64,000 nt of DNA from Silvimonas iriomotensis. Its GTDB lineage: Bacteria > Pseudomonadota > Gammaproteobacteria > Burkholderiales > Chitinibacteraceae. Position numbers and translations under genes: made by a program. Below are positions 16,442 through 26,261 of this stretch, piece by piece. The stretch spans positions 62,001 through 126,000 of the forward strand of contig NZ_BMLX01000003.1 of assembly GCF_014645535.1 (NCBI RefSeq). The letters are read 5' to 3'. The first letter of the stretch is position 1, and every line of letters starts with the position of its first letter. The notes below the pieces were generated by a model. That model searched no databases. It was not told the DNA's origin and saw nothing but the letters and a program-made list of their open reading frames with translations.

Positions 16442-16476
16442 AACGCCGTCCCCGCCTCAAGCGCCGGGACGGCGTT
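16442..16476 (+). other. Intercistronic hairpin between receptor and piuC
   Basis: AACGCCGTCCC, 13-base loop, GGGACGGCGTT, no T-run. It probably attenuates or stabilises the receptor message relative to the downstream genes. Confidence 0.55.
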
Positions 16477-16514
16477 GCCCGTTATGGCGGCAAGTCATGT
16501 AATAAAGGATTGTC

Positions 16515-17204
16515 ATGCTGATTCGCATACCTCAAGTGCTGAACCCGGAGCAGCTGCGGCATGTCCGCCACGCGCTGGAAAACGCCGGCCCGGCGTGGGT
16601 GGATGGCCGCGTCACCGCCGGGTTTCAGGGCGCACTGGTCAAACACAACCAGCAGATTGACGAGCACTCGGCGGTGGCGCATGAGCTGGGTGACCTGATC
16701 CTCTCCCTGCTGGAGCGCAACCCGCTCTTCATCAGCGCCTGTCTGCCCGACGTGATCTACCCGCCCATGTTCAATCGCTATAGCGAGGGCATGACGTTTG
16801 GTAGTCATGTCGATGGCTCCATCCGCATCATCCCCGGCAGCGGCGGCCGCAAGATCCGCACCGATATCTCGGCCACGCTGTTTATCGCAGAACCGCATGA
16901 ATACGACGGCGGCGAACTGCAGATCCAGGACAACTACGGCATGCATTCGGTCAAGCTGGCGGCCGGCGACATGATCATCTACCCCGCAACCAGCCTGCAC
17001 CGCGTCACACCGGTCACCCGCGGCACGCGGCTGGCCAGCTTTTTCTGGATACAAAGCATGGTGCGTGACGATGCCCAGCGCACGCTGCTGTATGAACTGG
17101 ATGGCGCAGTCCAGACGCTCACCCGCACCAATGCCGATGAAACCGCGCGCACGACGCTGGTCGGCAACTATCACAACTTGCTCAGAATGTGGGGTAACAC
17201 TTGA
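16515..17204 (+). CDS. piuC: Fe(II)/2-oxoglutarate dioxygenase PiuC/YbiX family
   Basis: A 229-residue PKHD-type hydroxylase. The HxD pair is in GSHVDGS near residue 97, and the distal His in SLHRVTPVTRG near residue 158 with its 2-oxoglutarate-binding Arg. MFNRYSEGM just before the first motif is family-typical. PiuC/YbiX genes usually accompany Fiu/PiuA receptors, as here; the substrate is not established, but the context points to siderophore or iron metabolism. An AAAGGA ribosome-binding site precedes the ATG. The stop overlaps the start of the next gene. Confidence 0.92.
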   Translation: MLIRIPQVLNPEQLRHVRHALENAGPAWVDGRVTAGFQGALVKHNQQIDEHSAVAHELGDLILSLLERNPLFISACLPDVIYPPMFNRYSEGMTFGSHVDGSIRIIPGSGGRKIRTDISATLFIAEPHEYDGGELQIQDNYGMHSVKLAAGDMIIYPATSLHRVTPVTRGTRLASFFWIQSMVRDDAQRTLLYELDGAVQTLTRTNADETARTTLVGNYHNLLRMWGNT

Positions 17205-17860
17205 TCAACAGTTTGCTTGCAGAAAATCACAAAGGCTTTCTGCCCGACCGGCTGCGCAATGGCAGTTTCCTGAAGTGGCTCAAGCGTGTGCACGCCTGGC
17301 TGGGCCTGTGGGGCGCCGCGCTGGGCCTGATGTTTGGTATTTCCGGCTTTGTGCTTAACCACCGCGCCCAGATGAAAATCAACGCCGTCACCCCGATCGA
17401 AAGCACCGTGCAGGTGCCGGTACCGGCCGAGGCGCGCGATGATCCCAAAGCCTTTGGCCAATGGTTCAGTCATTACGCCGGGATTGATGGCCACCCGCGC
17501 GTGCGCACCACGCCGGCCAAAGCGGTGATCTGGAACGACAAACCGGTAGAGAAACCGGCCGAATGGCAAGTGACTCTGGCCCGGCCCAATTACAGCGTCA
17601 GCGCCACCTGGACCGAAGGCAACAGCCTGGCCGAGGTCAAGCGCACCGAGACCAACTTCTGGGGCGTCATCACCAACCTGCATAAGGGCGTGGGCGCCGG
17701 GGTCGGCTGGATCTTGCTGGTCGACACCCTGGCCGGCGCGCTGATCACCCTGTGCATCACCGGCTTTTTGCTGTGGTCCCGCCTGCACGGCCCGCGCCTG
17801 GCCGCGCTGGGGTTGATCGGCGGGGCAATGGCCTGGGGTTGCTGGTCTGTTCTCAGCTGA
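17201..17860 (+). CDS. PepSY-associated membrane protein
   Basis: A 219-residue inner-membrane protein of the PepSY_TM/PiuB group. One transmembrane helix lies near residues 25-48 (KRVHAWLGLWGAALGLMFGI), a periplasmic region follows, and two helices lie near the C-terminus (GWILLVDTLAGALITLCITG and the final segment). It starts with a TTG overlapping the piuC stop by four bases, so translation is coupled; a later start is possible. Relatives are encoded with TonB-dependent receptors and are thought to assist periplasmic iron reduction or transfer, but the mechanism is not established. Confidence 0.85.
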   Translation: MINSLLAENHKGFLPDRLRNGSFLKWLKRVHAWLGLWGAALGLMFGISGFVLNHRAQMKINAVTPIESTVQVPVPAEARDDPKAFGQWFSHYAGIDGHPRVRTTPAKAVIWNDKPVEKPAEWQVTLARPNYSVSATWTEGNSLAEVKRTETNFWGVITNLHKGVGAGVGWILLVDTLAGALITLCITGFLLWSRLHGPRLAALGLIGGAMAWGCWSVLS

Positions 17861-17879
17861 CCTTTTTTGCACGGTTCAG

Positions 17880-17905
17880 ACGGCCAGCCTTTGCTGGCCG
17901 TTTTT
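17880..17905 (+). terminator. Intrinsic terminator of the receptor-piuC-PepSY cluster
   Basis: CGGCCAGC, CTTT loop, GCTGGCCG, then TTTTT, 20 bases after the PepSY stop. Confidence 0.9.
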
Positions 17906-18041
17906 GATGGCGGCCAATGGCGGCAGATGTGACTTTTTGCGCTCAGCCTGACGTTGCAGTTTGATCTGGCTGTGGTCCGGGGCCCGGGTGCGCATTGCAA
18001 AATTGCGCCCTTTGTCTTCGCGCAATGCGAAAGGAAACCCC

Positions 18042-18620
18042 ATGTCCTGCTCCGCCGACCAGACCGCCAATCCCGCCCCGCTGGGCCTGTTGGGATTTGG
18101 CATGACCACGGTCTTGCTGAACCTGCACAACGCCGGTCTGTATGAACTCAACAGCATGATCCTTGCCATGGGGATCTTTTACGGCGGCATTGCGCAGGTA
18201 TTTGCCGGCCTCATGGAATGGAAAAAGGGCAACACCTTCGGCACGGTGGCGTTTACCTCTTACGGGCTGTTCTGGCTGGCGCTGGTGGCGTTGCTGGTAT
18301 TGCCACGCATGGGGCTGGCAGAGCCGACCAGCACGGGCGGCATGGTGGCGTTCTTCATCCTGTGGGGCTTGTTCACCGCAGCCTTGTTTGCCGGCACGCT
18401 GGCCATGAACCTGGCCACCCAGGTGGTATTCGGCTCACTGGTGATCCTGTTCGGCCTCCTGGCCGTCGGCGACGCCCTGGGCGATCCGACTATCACCCGC
18501 ATCGCCGGCTGGGAAGGCCTCTTCTGTGGCCTGTCCGCCATCTACGCGGCGCTGGCGCAAGTGCTTAACGAGGTCTATGGCCGCACAGTACTGCCGCTGG
18601 GCGAAAAAAACGCGGCTTGA
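18042..18620 (+). CDS. satP: SatP-type acetate/succinate transporter (GPR1/FUN34/YaaH)
   Basis: A 192-residue polytopic membrane protein with six predicted helices. The [13 protein letters not shown] block near residue 11 is the N-P-x-P-L-G-L family signature in slightly altered form. [11 protein letters not shown] in the second loop and the FTSYGLFW segment are also conserved. Family members carry acetate and succinate across the inner membrane. The ATG at 18042 has AGGA upstream; the longer open frame to 17961 lacks features. It is monocistronic, between two terminators. Confidence 0.9.
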   Translation: MSCSADQTANPAPLGLLGFGMTTVLLNLHNAGLYELNSMILAMGIFYGGIAQVFAGLMEWKKGNTFGTVAFTSYGLFWLALVALLVLPRMGLAEPTSTGGMVAFFILWGLFTAALFAGTLAMNLATQVVFGSLVILFGLLAVGDALGDPTITRIAGWEGLFCGLSAIYAALAQVLNEVYGRTVLPLGEKNAA

Positions 18621-18691
18621 TCCGGCGTTTTTAGCCGCAGGGTGGAGGGCCGATGTTGGTTTCCACCGGGCTCTTTGATCATCAACCCAAT

Positions 18692-18725
18692 AAAAAACGG
18701 CCCGCATTTGCGGGCCGTTTGTTTT
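18692..18725. terminator. Bidirectional intrinsic terminator of ilvC / satP
   Basis: AAAAAACGGCCCGC, ATTT loop, GCGGGCCGTTTGTTTT. Confidence 0.9.
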
Positions 18726-18751
18726 ATCCAGATGACCAGGCCAGGCAAGGC

Positions 18752-19774
<1,023 letters not shown>

Positions 19775-19782
19775 TCACTCCT

Positions 19783-19855
19783 GTGAGGTGTAAGGAGTGA
19801 GGGGGAGGTGTCGGCGCTGCGGGTTCGTCCCTTGCGCCTCACACTTCACGCCTCA
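19783..19855. repeat. Degenerate heptamer inverted element between ilvH and ilvC
   Basis: Left arm of G-rich heptamers (GTGAGGT, GTAAGGA, GTGAGGG, 19783-19803), a GC-rich core, then C-rich heptamers (CGCCTCA, CACTTCA, CGCCTCA, about 19835-19855). It has the same layout as the larger element at 56824-57182. Confidence 0.5.
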
Positions 19856-19862
19856 CAAATCA

Positions 19863-20354
19863 TCAGATTTTCAGAATACGTTCACCACGGCCGATGCCGG
19901 AGGCACCCGTCCGTACGGTTTCCAGAATCACGGTCGAATCCAGCGCCTTGATGAAAGCATCCAGCTTTTCACCCGGGCCGGTCAATTCAATGGTGTAGGT
20001 CTTTTCGGTCACGTCGATGATGCGGCCACGGAAAATATCCGCCATCCGTTTCATTTCTTCGCGATCCTTGCCCGTTGCACGCACCTTGATCAGCATCAGT
20101 TCGCGCTCGATGTGATCAGATTCGTTCAGGTCGATCACTTTGACCACTTCAATCAGCTTGTTCAACTGCTTGGTGATCTGTTCGATCACTTCATCCGAGC
20201 CGTGCGTGACAATGGTCATGCGCGACAGGGTCGGGTCTTCGGTGGTTTGCACCGTCAGCGAGTCAATGTTGTAGCCGCGCGCGGAAAACAGACCCGTGAC
20301 GCGGGACAGTGCACCGGCTTCGTTCTCAATGAGAATGGACAAAATATGACGCAT
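19863..20354 (-). CDS. ilvH: Acetolactate synthase small (regulatory) subunit
   Basis: A 163-residue protein with an N-terminal ACT domain (RHILSILIENEAGALSRV onwards, residues 2-75) and a C-terminal ALS_ss_C domain. It activates the catalytic subunit and confers valine feedback inhibition. The ATG at 20354 is preferred over a GTG two codons upstream because AAGGGAG sits five bases before it. It lies 10 bases downstream of ilvI in the same operon. Confidence 0.96.
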   Translation of the reverse strand: MRHILSILIENEAGALSRVTGLFSARGYNIDSLTVQTTEDPTLSRMTIVTHGSDEVIEQITKQLNKLIEVVKVIDLNESDHIERELMLIKVRATGKDREEMKRMADIFRGRIIDVTEKTYTIELTGPGEKLDAFIKALDSTVILETVRTGASGIGRGERILKI

Positions 20355-20364
20355 GTTCACTCCC

Positions 20365-22131
20365 TTAGCTCAGGTTGCCGTAGTCACGGTTGTTTTCGAA
20401 CGGCGCTTGTTGCATGCCGGCCATGTGCGGGGGCAGATCCATCTGGTTCAGACCGCGACCGTTCTGCACCATCGGGAACACGTTTTCGGTCTGGTCGGTA
20501 CGGAAGTCGATGAATACCAGGCGCTCTTTGAGGCTGGGGCCAAACGCTTCTTTCAGTACCGGCTCAACGTCAGCCGGGTTCTCGACCTTGAAGCCGACGT
20601 GGCCATAGGCCTCGGCCACTTTCACAAAGTCAGGCAACGCATCCATGTACGACTCGGAATAGCGCGTGCCGTAGAAGAACTCTTGCCACTGACGCACCAT
20701 ACCCAGATAACGGTTGTTCAGGCTCAGCACCTTCACCGGCGTGTGGTACTGCTTGCAGGTAGAGAGTTCCTGGATGTTCATCTGGATGGAACCCTCACCG
20801 GTCACACAAGCAACCTGGGCGTCCGGGTTGGCCAGTTGCGCGCCCATGGCGGCCGGCAAGCCAAAGCCCATGGTCCCCAGACCACCGGAGTTGATCCACT
20901 GCTTGGGGCGACGGAACTTGTAGTACTGCGCCGCCCACATCTGGTGCTGGCCGACGTCAGAAGTCACGATCGCCTCGCCGTTGGTCACGTTCCACAGCGT
21001 CTGGATCACGTGCTGCGGCTTGATGACTTCGGTGGACGGGGTGTACAGCAGGCTGTCGGGCTTGCGCCATTCGTTGACCTGTTTCCACCAGGCTTCCAGG
21101 GCCGACGGGTTCGGACGCAGACCGGATTCACGCAGTTGCGCGATCATGTCGGTCAGCACGTGCTTCACGTCGCCGACGATTGGGATATCCACCTTCACGC
21201 GCTTGGCGATCGAAGAGGGGTCCACATCAATGTGGATGATCTTCTTCGGGTTGGACAGGAAATGGTTCGGCACCGAGATGACGCGATCGTCAAAACGGGC
21301 GCCCACGGCGATCAGCACGTCGCAGTACTGCATCGCCAGGTTGGCTTCATAGGTGCCATGCATGCCCAGCATGCCGACAAAATGCGGATGCGTGCCATCC
21401 AGCGCGCCCAGACCCATCAGCGTATTGGTGACCGGAATGCCCAGAATATTGGCCAGTTCGGTCACTTCCTTGCCGGCGCGGCCCTGCACTGCGCCACCGC
21501 CCACATACAGGAACGGGCGCTTGCCTTCAGCGATCAGCTGGACGGCCTTCTTGATCTGGCCAGGGTGACCCTTGGTCGGCGGCGAGTAGCTGCGGATCGC
21601 CACGGATTCCGGGTACTTGTATTCGGTCTTGTGGATCGAGACATCCTTGGGGATATCGATCACAACCGGGCCCGGACGGCCGGTGGCGGCAATGTAGAAC
21701 GCTTTCTTGATGGTCTCGGCCAGATCGCGCACATCCTTCACCAGGAAGTTGTGCTTCACGATCGGACGCGAGCAACCCACCATGTCCACTTCCTGGAAGG
21801 CATCCAGGCCAATGGCGCTGGTGCCCACCTGGCCGGAAATGACCACGAGGGGGATGGAATCCATATAGGCAGTGGCGATACCGGTCAGCGCGTTGGTCGC
21901 GCCCGGGCCGCTGGTCACCAGCGCTACGCCTACCTTGTCGCTGGAACGCGAGTACGCATCAGCCGCGTGAACGGCAGCTTGCTCGTGACGAACCAGGACA
22001 TGCTTGAATGCGGTCTGACGGAAGATCGCATCATAAATTTCAAGGACTGCGCCACCAGGATAACCGAAGACGAATTCAACGCCTTCTTCCTGCAGACAGC
22101 GCACCAGTATTTCAGAGCCCGAAATCTCCAT
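20365..22131 (-). CDS. ilvI: Acetolactate synthase large (catalytic) subunit
   Basis: A 588-residue thiamine-diphosphate enzyme that condenses pyruvate with pyruvate or 2-oxobutyrate. The N-terminal Pyr domain has the catalytic Glu in VRHEQAAVHAAD near residue 48. The central FAD-binding-like domain follows, and the C-terminal PP domain has GEGSIQMNIQELSTC near residue 437, with the Glu variant of the GDGS motif that I associate with betaproteobacteria. AAAGG lies seven bases before the ATG. It is the first gene of ilvIHC. Confidence 0.97.
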   Translation of the reverse strand: MEISGSEILVRCLQEEGVEFVFGYPGGAVLEIYDAIFRQTAFKHVLVRHEQAAVHAADAYSRSSDKVGVALVTSGPGATNALTGIATAYMDSIPLVVISGQVGTSAIGLDAFQEVDMVGCSRPIVKHNFLVKDVRDLAETIKKAFYIAATGRPGPVVIDIPKDVSIHKTEYKYPESVAIRSYSPPTKGHPGQIKKAVQLIAEGKRPFLYVGGGAVQGRAGKEVTELANILGIPVTNTLMGLGALDGTHPHFVGMLGMHGTYEANLAMQYCDVLIAVGARFDDRVISVPNHFLSNPKKIIHIDVDPSSIAKRVKVDIPIVGDVKHVLTDMIAQLRESGLRPNPSALEAWWKQVNEWRKPDSLLYTPSTEVIKPQHVIQTLWNVTNGEAIVTSDVGQHQMWAAQYYKFRRPKQWINSGGLGTMGFGLPAAMGAQLANPDAQVACVTGEGSIQMNIQELSTCKQYHTPVKVLSLNNRYLGMVRQWQEFFYGTRYSESYMDALPDFVKVAEAYGHVGFKVENPADVEPVLKEAFGPSLKERLVFIDFRTDQTENVFPMVQNGRGLNQMDLPPHMAGMQQAPFENNRDYGNLS

Positions 22132-22833
22132 GGGTCAACCTTTGTGCATAACGAGTTAACGGATACAGGGTCGCAATGGACGTGTCCGCACAAGGCACAG
22201 GCGAAACTGCAATGGAAATACACACGCGCTGTCAGAGAACAAGCGCGGGAAAGCGATCCGCCATGGTCTTGTTCGCGGGGCGTGTTCACGCATAAGGCGT
22301 AAACAGCACGCACTGCGATCCTGAATTGATCTGTACCGGGCTTGCCGCCGTCAAAGAGCTCGCATAAACGGTAAAAACCGGGCCGTATCGAAAGTTAACC
22401 GTACCGTGTTACGCGATTGATGAACGCGGGTGTGCGTACATCCGTGCGTATGGCGCGGCTCTTCTTGACGACCAGGGGGTGACCCGTTTGTGCAACCCTA
22501 CATGCAAGGGCTTGTGGCCCGCAAAGTGACGACCAGATATAAATGCGCTGGCGGTTGCCGTTCGGCGCGAGCAGGCTGAGTAGGCCGGCTCGCATTACTT
22601 GACTGGTGTAGAACGCAAAACCCTACCCGAATCAACGCCGCTTGGCAAGCCTTGCGCGCTCCTGGTGCGTCTGGTGGCCGGTTTGGGGCGTGATCGGGCC
22701 GCACCGGGCAGGTTTCCGGTTTCATTGCGGGGTTTTACGATATGTAAATCGCTCAAATAATCAGGGACATCCTTACAGCGCTTTGTTAAGATTCGCGGCT
22801 ACCTGATAACCCTTTCTGCCTCTGAACAAGGCG
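22132..22833. other. 700-bp divergent intergenic region, ilvI and sigma factor
   Basis: No convincing gene. It must contain the ilvI promoter/leader (minus strand) and the sigma-factor promoter (plus strand). I looked for a leader peptide rich in Leu/Val/Ile codons followed by a terminator and did not find one. AT-rich sequence around 22735-22800 is the likely sigma-factor promoter region. Confidence 0.5.
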
Positions 22834-23439
22834 GTGTACGGAGAGAGCACCCTGGACGCAACGGACAAGCTGACGGCATTTCTTGCCGAGGTAGAGCGCC
22901 GGGCGTTCAAGCAGGCGCAATACGCCGTGCAGGATGAAGATACCGCACTGGATATCGTGCAGGACGCCATGATGCGGCTAGCTGACCGCTATGCCAGCCG
23001 CCCGCCGGAAGAATGGCCCATGCTGTTCCAGCGTATCCTGCAAAATGCCATCCGCGATCATTTCCGGCGCCAGAAAGTACGCGGTTTCTGGGTTACCCTG
23101 TTCTCTGCGTTTGAAAGCAAGGATGACGACGGCGACGCCGGTGATCCGATGGAGTGGCTGGGCGCGGATATGCAGGCGCCAAGCCCTGAAGAAGAGCACG
23201 ATCAGGCCCGCACCATGGCCCTGATCGAAGAAGGGGTGGCACAATTACCTGCGCGTCAACGCGAAGCCTTCATGCTGCGTTACTGGGAAGAGTTGGACGT
23301 TGCTGAAACCGCCGCCGCAATGGGGTGCTCAGAGGGCAGTGTGAAAACCCACTGCTCGCGCGCCACGCATGCCTTGTCACAATGGCTCCAGCGGCGTGGT
23401 ATAGATTGGTATGGAACACGGGGAGGGACGCAAGAATGA
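22834..23439 (+). CDS. ECF-type RNA polymerase sigma factor
   Basis: A 201-residue sigma-70 family protein with region 2 (about 35-85, including LDIVQDAMMRLADR) and region 4 (about 130-185, LPARQREAFMLRYWEELDVAETAAAMGCSEGSV as the sigma4 helix-turn-helix, given here only as positions 131-165 to be read in the translation). The GTG at 22834 has no usable ribosome-binding site; a CTG at 22852 has GGAGAG eight bases upstream and may be the true, unusual start (LDATDKLTAF). It heads a conserved betaproteobacterial cluster with DUF3619, DUF3106 and RDD genes and overlaps the next start by four bases. The stimulus and regulon are unknown. Confidence 0.9.
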   Translation: MYGESTLDATDKLTAFLAEVERRAFKQAQYAVQDEDTALDIVQDAMMRLADRYASRPPEEWPMLFQRILQNAIRDHFRRQKVRGFWVTLFSAFESKDDDGDAGDPMEWLGADMQAPSPEEEHDQARTMALIEEGVAQLPARQREAFMLRYWEELDVAETAAAMGCSEGSVKTHCSRATHALSQWLQRRGIDWYGTRGGTQE

Positions 23440-23843
23440 ATGGTCCGTCTATGAACGAACGCGATTTTGGTCGACAAGTGAAAACGGTGCTGGATCAGGC
23501 ACCGGTCAGCGCCAGGGTAGAGGCTCGCCTTGCGGCAGCCCGCCAGCGGGCGGTGGCGCGCGCGGCTGAAATACAGCGTCGTCCCGTGCTGGTTACCCGG
23601 CTTGCCGGCGCCTCCCACTGGTTCTCTGAAAAATGGCACGCCCATCCGGCCGCCTGGAGCACCGGGGTCGCCTTTGCCCTCTTGCTGGCTTTCAGTGCCG
23701 CCTGGCAGGTGCAGGTGCATAGCGTCGAAGCCGAGCGCACTGCCGTCGATGTCCAGATGCTGGCCGATGAAGTGCCGCTGGATACTTTTATCGATACCCG
23801 GTTTGAACAATGGTCCAATACCACAGCTACCGAACGCGACTGA
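23436..23843 (+). CDS. DUF3619 membrane protein, candidate anti-sigma factor
   Basis: A 135-residue protein with a cytoplasmic N-terminal helical region (MNERDFGRQVKTVLDQ), one transmembrane helix near residues 73-92 (STGVAFALLLAFSAAWQVQV) and a short periplasmic tail rich in acidic residues (LADEVPLDTFIDTRFEQW). The start overlaps the sigma-factor stop in an ATGA. Position and topology are those of an anti-sigma factor, but DUF3619 has no proven role that I know of. Confidence 0.8.
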   Translation: MNGPSMNERDFGRQVKTVLDQAPVSARVEARLAAARQRAVARAAEIQRRPVLVTRLAGASHWFSEKWHAHPAAWSTGVAFALLLAFSAAWQVQVHSVEAERTAVDVQMLADEVPLDTFIDTRFEQWSNTTATERD

Positions 23844-24241
23844 TCCTCGTTGCCGGCACCTTGCTGTCGGCCCTTTTGCTTGCGCCTGCCGCCTGGGCCG
23901 ATCCGGCCGAATGGGCCGGGCTTGATCCGGCACAGCGTGCAGTGCTGGCACCGGTGGCAGGTCAGTGGGACCAGTTGCCGGATGACTCCAAAGCCACGCT
24001 CATGCGCGTGGCCAGGCGTTACGAAAATCTCTCCCCCGAACAGCAAGACCGCGTGCGCGACCGGATTGGCCAGTGGGCCAGCATGTCGCATGAAGAGCGC
24101 GAGCGTGCGCGGGAGAACTATCGCAAGTTCAAGGCCATGAGCCCGGCGCAACGCCAGCAACTCATCCAGCACACCAATGCCACCACCAGCGCCGCACCGC
24201 ATCCCAATGGCGCGGCGCATGCTGCGGGTGCCAAGCACTGA
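23810..24241 (+). CDS. DUF3106 periplasmic protein
   Basis: A 143-residue secreted protein with a signal peptide (residues 1-31, cleavage after AWA). A helical domain has repeated short motifs in which RRYENLSPEQQDRVRDRI is followed by MSHEERERARENYRKF and MSPAQRQQL, resembling a Zn-resistance or CpxP/Spy-like helical hairpin. It overlaps the upstream gene by 34 bases and the RDD gene by one. A periplasmic sensing or chaperone role for the sigma factor is inference. Confidence 0.82.
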   Translation: MVQYHSYRTRLILVAGTLLSALLLAPAAWADPAEWAGLDPAQRAVLAPVAGQWDQLPDDSKATLMRVARRYENLSPEQQDRVRDRIGQWASMSHEERERARENYRKFKAMSPAQRQQLIQHTNATTSAAPHPNGAAHAAGAKH

Positions 24242-24792
24242 TGGCGGGCCTGGCGGGTCGTGCCGGCTGGTGGCGCCGCCTGTTTGCGTGGTGCTATGAA
24301 CTTCTCTTGCTGATCCCGGTATTGCTGCTGGCTGGCGCGCTGTTTCAGGGCCTGTTCCAGTTGCTGACCCGTTTGCCGGTCGATCAGATTTCCCATTTGC
24401 CCTGGGCCCGCAACCTGTCTTTTGTCTGGTTGCTGATCACCATGTTTGGCTATTTTGCCTGGTGCTGGAAACGCGGCGGGCAGACGCTGGCCATGAAAAC
24501 CTGGCGTATCCGCCTTGAAAGCGTGACGGGTGAATGTCTGTGCTGGCGCGCGGTGCTGGTGCGTTTTGTGATTGCGCTGATCTGCTTTGCGCCGGTGATC
24601 CCACTGTGGCTGATGGTGCGGCTGGATGCAGCATGGCTGCCCTGGGCGCAGTTCTCGCTGGCCTGGTGCATCATCCCGTTTGCCTGGGCCTGGTTTGATG
24701 GCGACAAACAGTTCTTACACGATCGCCTTGCCGGCACGCGCCTTGTCTTTGCGCCCAGACAGCCACGCCAGCAGCAAGAGCAGACCGCCTGA
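24241..24792 (+). CDS. RDD family membrane protein
   Basis: A 183-residue integral membrane protein of the RDD family. It has transmembrane segments near 17-40 (LFAWCYELLLLIPVLLLAGA), 60-80 and 105-135, and the C-terminal HDRLAGTRLV motif typical of the family. The function of RDD proteins is unsettled (some have been linked to ion or metabolite transport). It is the last gene of the sigma-factor cluster; its final 78 bases overlap the 3' end of the convergent lnt gene. Confidence 0.88.
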   Translation: MAGLAGRAGWWRRLFAWCYELLLLIPVLLLAGALFQGLFQLLTRLPVDQISHLPWARNLSFVWLLITMFGYFAWCWKRGGQTLAMKTWRIRLESVTGECLCWRAVLVRFVIALICFAPVIPLWLMVRLDAAWLPWAQFSLAWCIIPFAWAWFDGDKQFLHDRLAGTRLVFAPRQPRQQQEQTA

Positions 24793-26220
24793 GGCCAGCG
24801 CCGCCCAGTCGCCCCAGCGTGCATACGGGGTTTCTCCCGTATAGTTCTGCGCCGTGCCTTCCAGTACCGCCCGTTGCCGTTCCGGCAGCACCTTGATCAA
24901 CTGGCCTTTCTCATCAATGATCGCCGTCATGCCGGTATTGGTGGCGCGCAGCATCCAGCGCCCGGTTTCCAGCGCACGCGCCTGCGACATCTGGGTTTGC
25001 TGCCAGGCTGCCCAGGAACCATCAAACCACGCCAGGTTGGACACATTCACCAGCAGGGTGGCTTGCGGCAGTGCGTTGATGATCTCGCGACCATACACGT
25101 CTTCGTAACAGATATTGGGCGCCAGCCGGGTGGTCGGGCCAATCTTGAACGGTGCCTGCTTGGCCGCGCCCGGCGTGAAGCCATCCAGCGGCATGTTCAG
25201 ATAGTGGTACATCCAGCCAAACAGCGCCGGCACCGGCACAAACTCGCCAAACGGCACCAGGTGGTGCTTGCTGTAGAGCGGCATGTCCGGGGCGGTCAGC
25301 AGCATGACCGAGTTGTAGTACTCCTCTTTGTGCGGCCCGCTCAGGGGCACGCCGGTCACCAGCGCGCGGGGCTCGACCGCGGCGCGCAGATAATCCAGAT
25401 ACCAGTCTGGCGTGTCAGAGAGGAAAGACGGGATGGCGGTTTCCGGCAGGATGACGATGTCACCCTTGGCCTCGCGCGTCAGATGCAGATAGATGCGCAG
25501 ATTATCCAGGTAATGGGCCTGCGCCCATTTTTCATCCTGCGGGATCGCACCCTGAGCCAGACTTACGCTGACCGGTTTGCCAACCGGCTGGGTCCAGGCC
25601 ACGTACGACAAGCCAAAGCCCGCCAGCCACACCGCCAGCACCCCGGCCCAGGCGGCCGGTTTGCGCGCAAAAGCGGCCAGCCCGCCGACGGACAGCGCCA
25701 GGATCAGACCAACGCCATAAACGCCGATGATGGGCGCATAACCGGCCAGCGGCGTCATGGGGATTTGTGACGTGCCGACGGTGGCCCACGGGAAGCCGGT
25801 AAACAGCCAGCCGCGCAGCCATTCGCTCAGCATGAATGCGGCCGGCAAGCTGATGGCCATGCGCCGCCAGGAATTGCCACCCAGCTTGTACCCCAGCCAT
25901 GCGCCCAGCGCCGGGAACAGGGCCAGATACATGGCCAGCAGGAATACGCAGCCGGCGGCCATCCAGGCGGGCATGCCGCCGAAGGTGTGCAGGCTGATGA
26001 AGATCCAGTAGATATTGGCGCAGAAGTAACCCAGGCCCCACGCATAACCTTGCCAGGCGGCGCGTTTGCCGGATTCAGCCTTGCCGGCAAACACAAACAG
26101 CACCGCCAGGCCCAGCCACATCAGGGCAAAGGCGCGGACCGGTGCATAGGCAAACACAGTCACGGCGCCGGCGGCGGCCATCAGGGCGCTTTGCCCGGCA
26201 CGCAGAGAAGAAAATCGCAT
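24715..26220 (-). CDS. lnt: Apolipoprotein N-acyltransferase
   Basis: A 501-residue inner-membrane enzyme that adds the third acyl chain to lipoproteins. The N-terminal half has about six to seven transmembrane helices; the C-terminal half is a periplasmic nitrilase-fold domain with catalytic Glu (VILPETAIPSF), Lys (IPQDEKWAQ region and a later Lys) and Cys (NICYEDVYG). The start at 26220 (MRFSSLRAG) is chosen for family length. It is followed on the chromosome by the convergent RDD gene, which it overlaps by 78 bases. It is the last gene of the phoH-ybeY-corC-lnt group. Confidence 0.95.
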   Translation of the reverse strand: MRFSSLRAGQSALMAAAGAVTVFAYAPVRAFALMWLGLAVLFVFAGKAESGKRAAWQGYAWGLGYFCANIYWIFISLHTFGGMPAWMAAGCVFLLAMYLALFPALGAWLGYKLGGNSWRRMAISLPAAFMLSEWLRGWLFTGFPWATVGTSQIPMTPLAGYAPIIGVYGVGLILALSVGGLAAFARKPAAWAGVLAVWLAGFGLSYVAWTQPVGKPVSVSLAQGAIPQDEKWAQAHYLDNLRIYLHLTREAKGDIVILPETAIPSFLSDTPDWYLDYLRAAVEPRALVTGVPLSGPHKEEYYNSVMLLTAPDMPLYSKHHLVPFGEFVPVPALFGWMYHYLNMPLDGFTPGAAKQAPFKIGPTTRLAPNICYEDVYGREIINALPQATLLVNVSNLAWFDGSWAAWQQTQMSQARALETGRWMLRATNTGMTAIIDEKGQLIKVLPERQRAVLEGTAQNYTGETPYARWGDWAALASGGLLLLLAWLSGRKDKARAGKAIV

Positions 26221-26261
26221 GGTTGTTATTTCTGGGTAGGGCAAGGCGCCGGGGCGCCGGG

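Noticed and set aside
22132-22400. Attenuator leader peptide for ilvI
   Set aside because: No run of Leu/Val/Ile codons after a ribosome-binding site, and no terminator/antiterminator pair seen on the minus strand.
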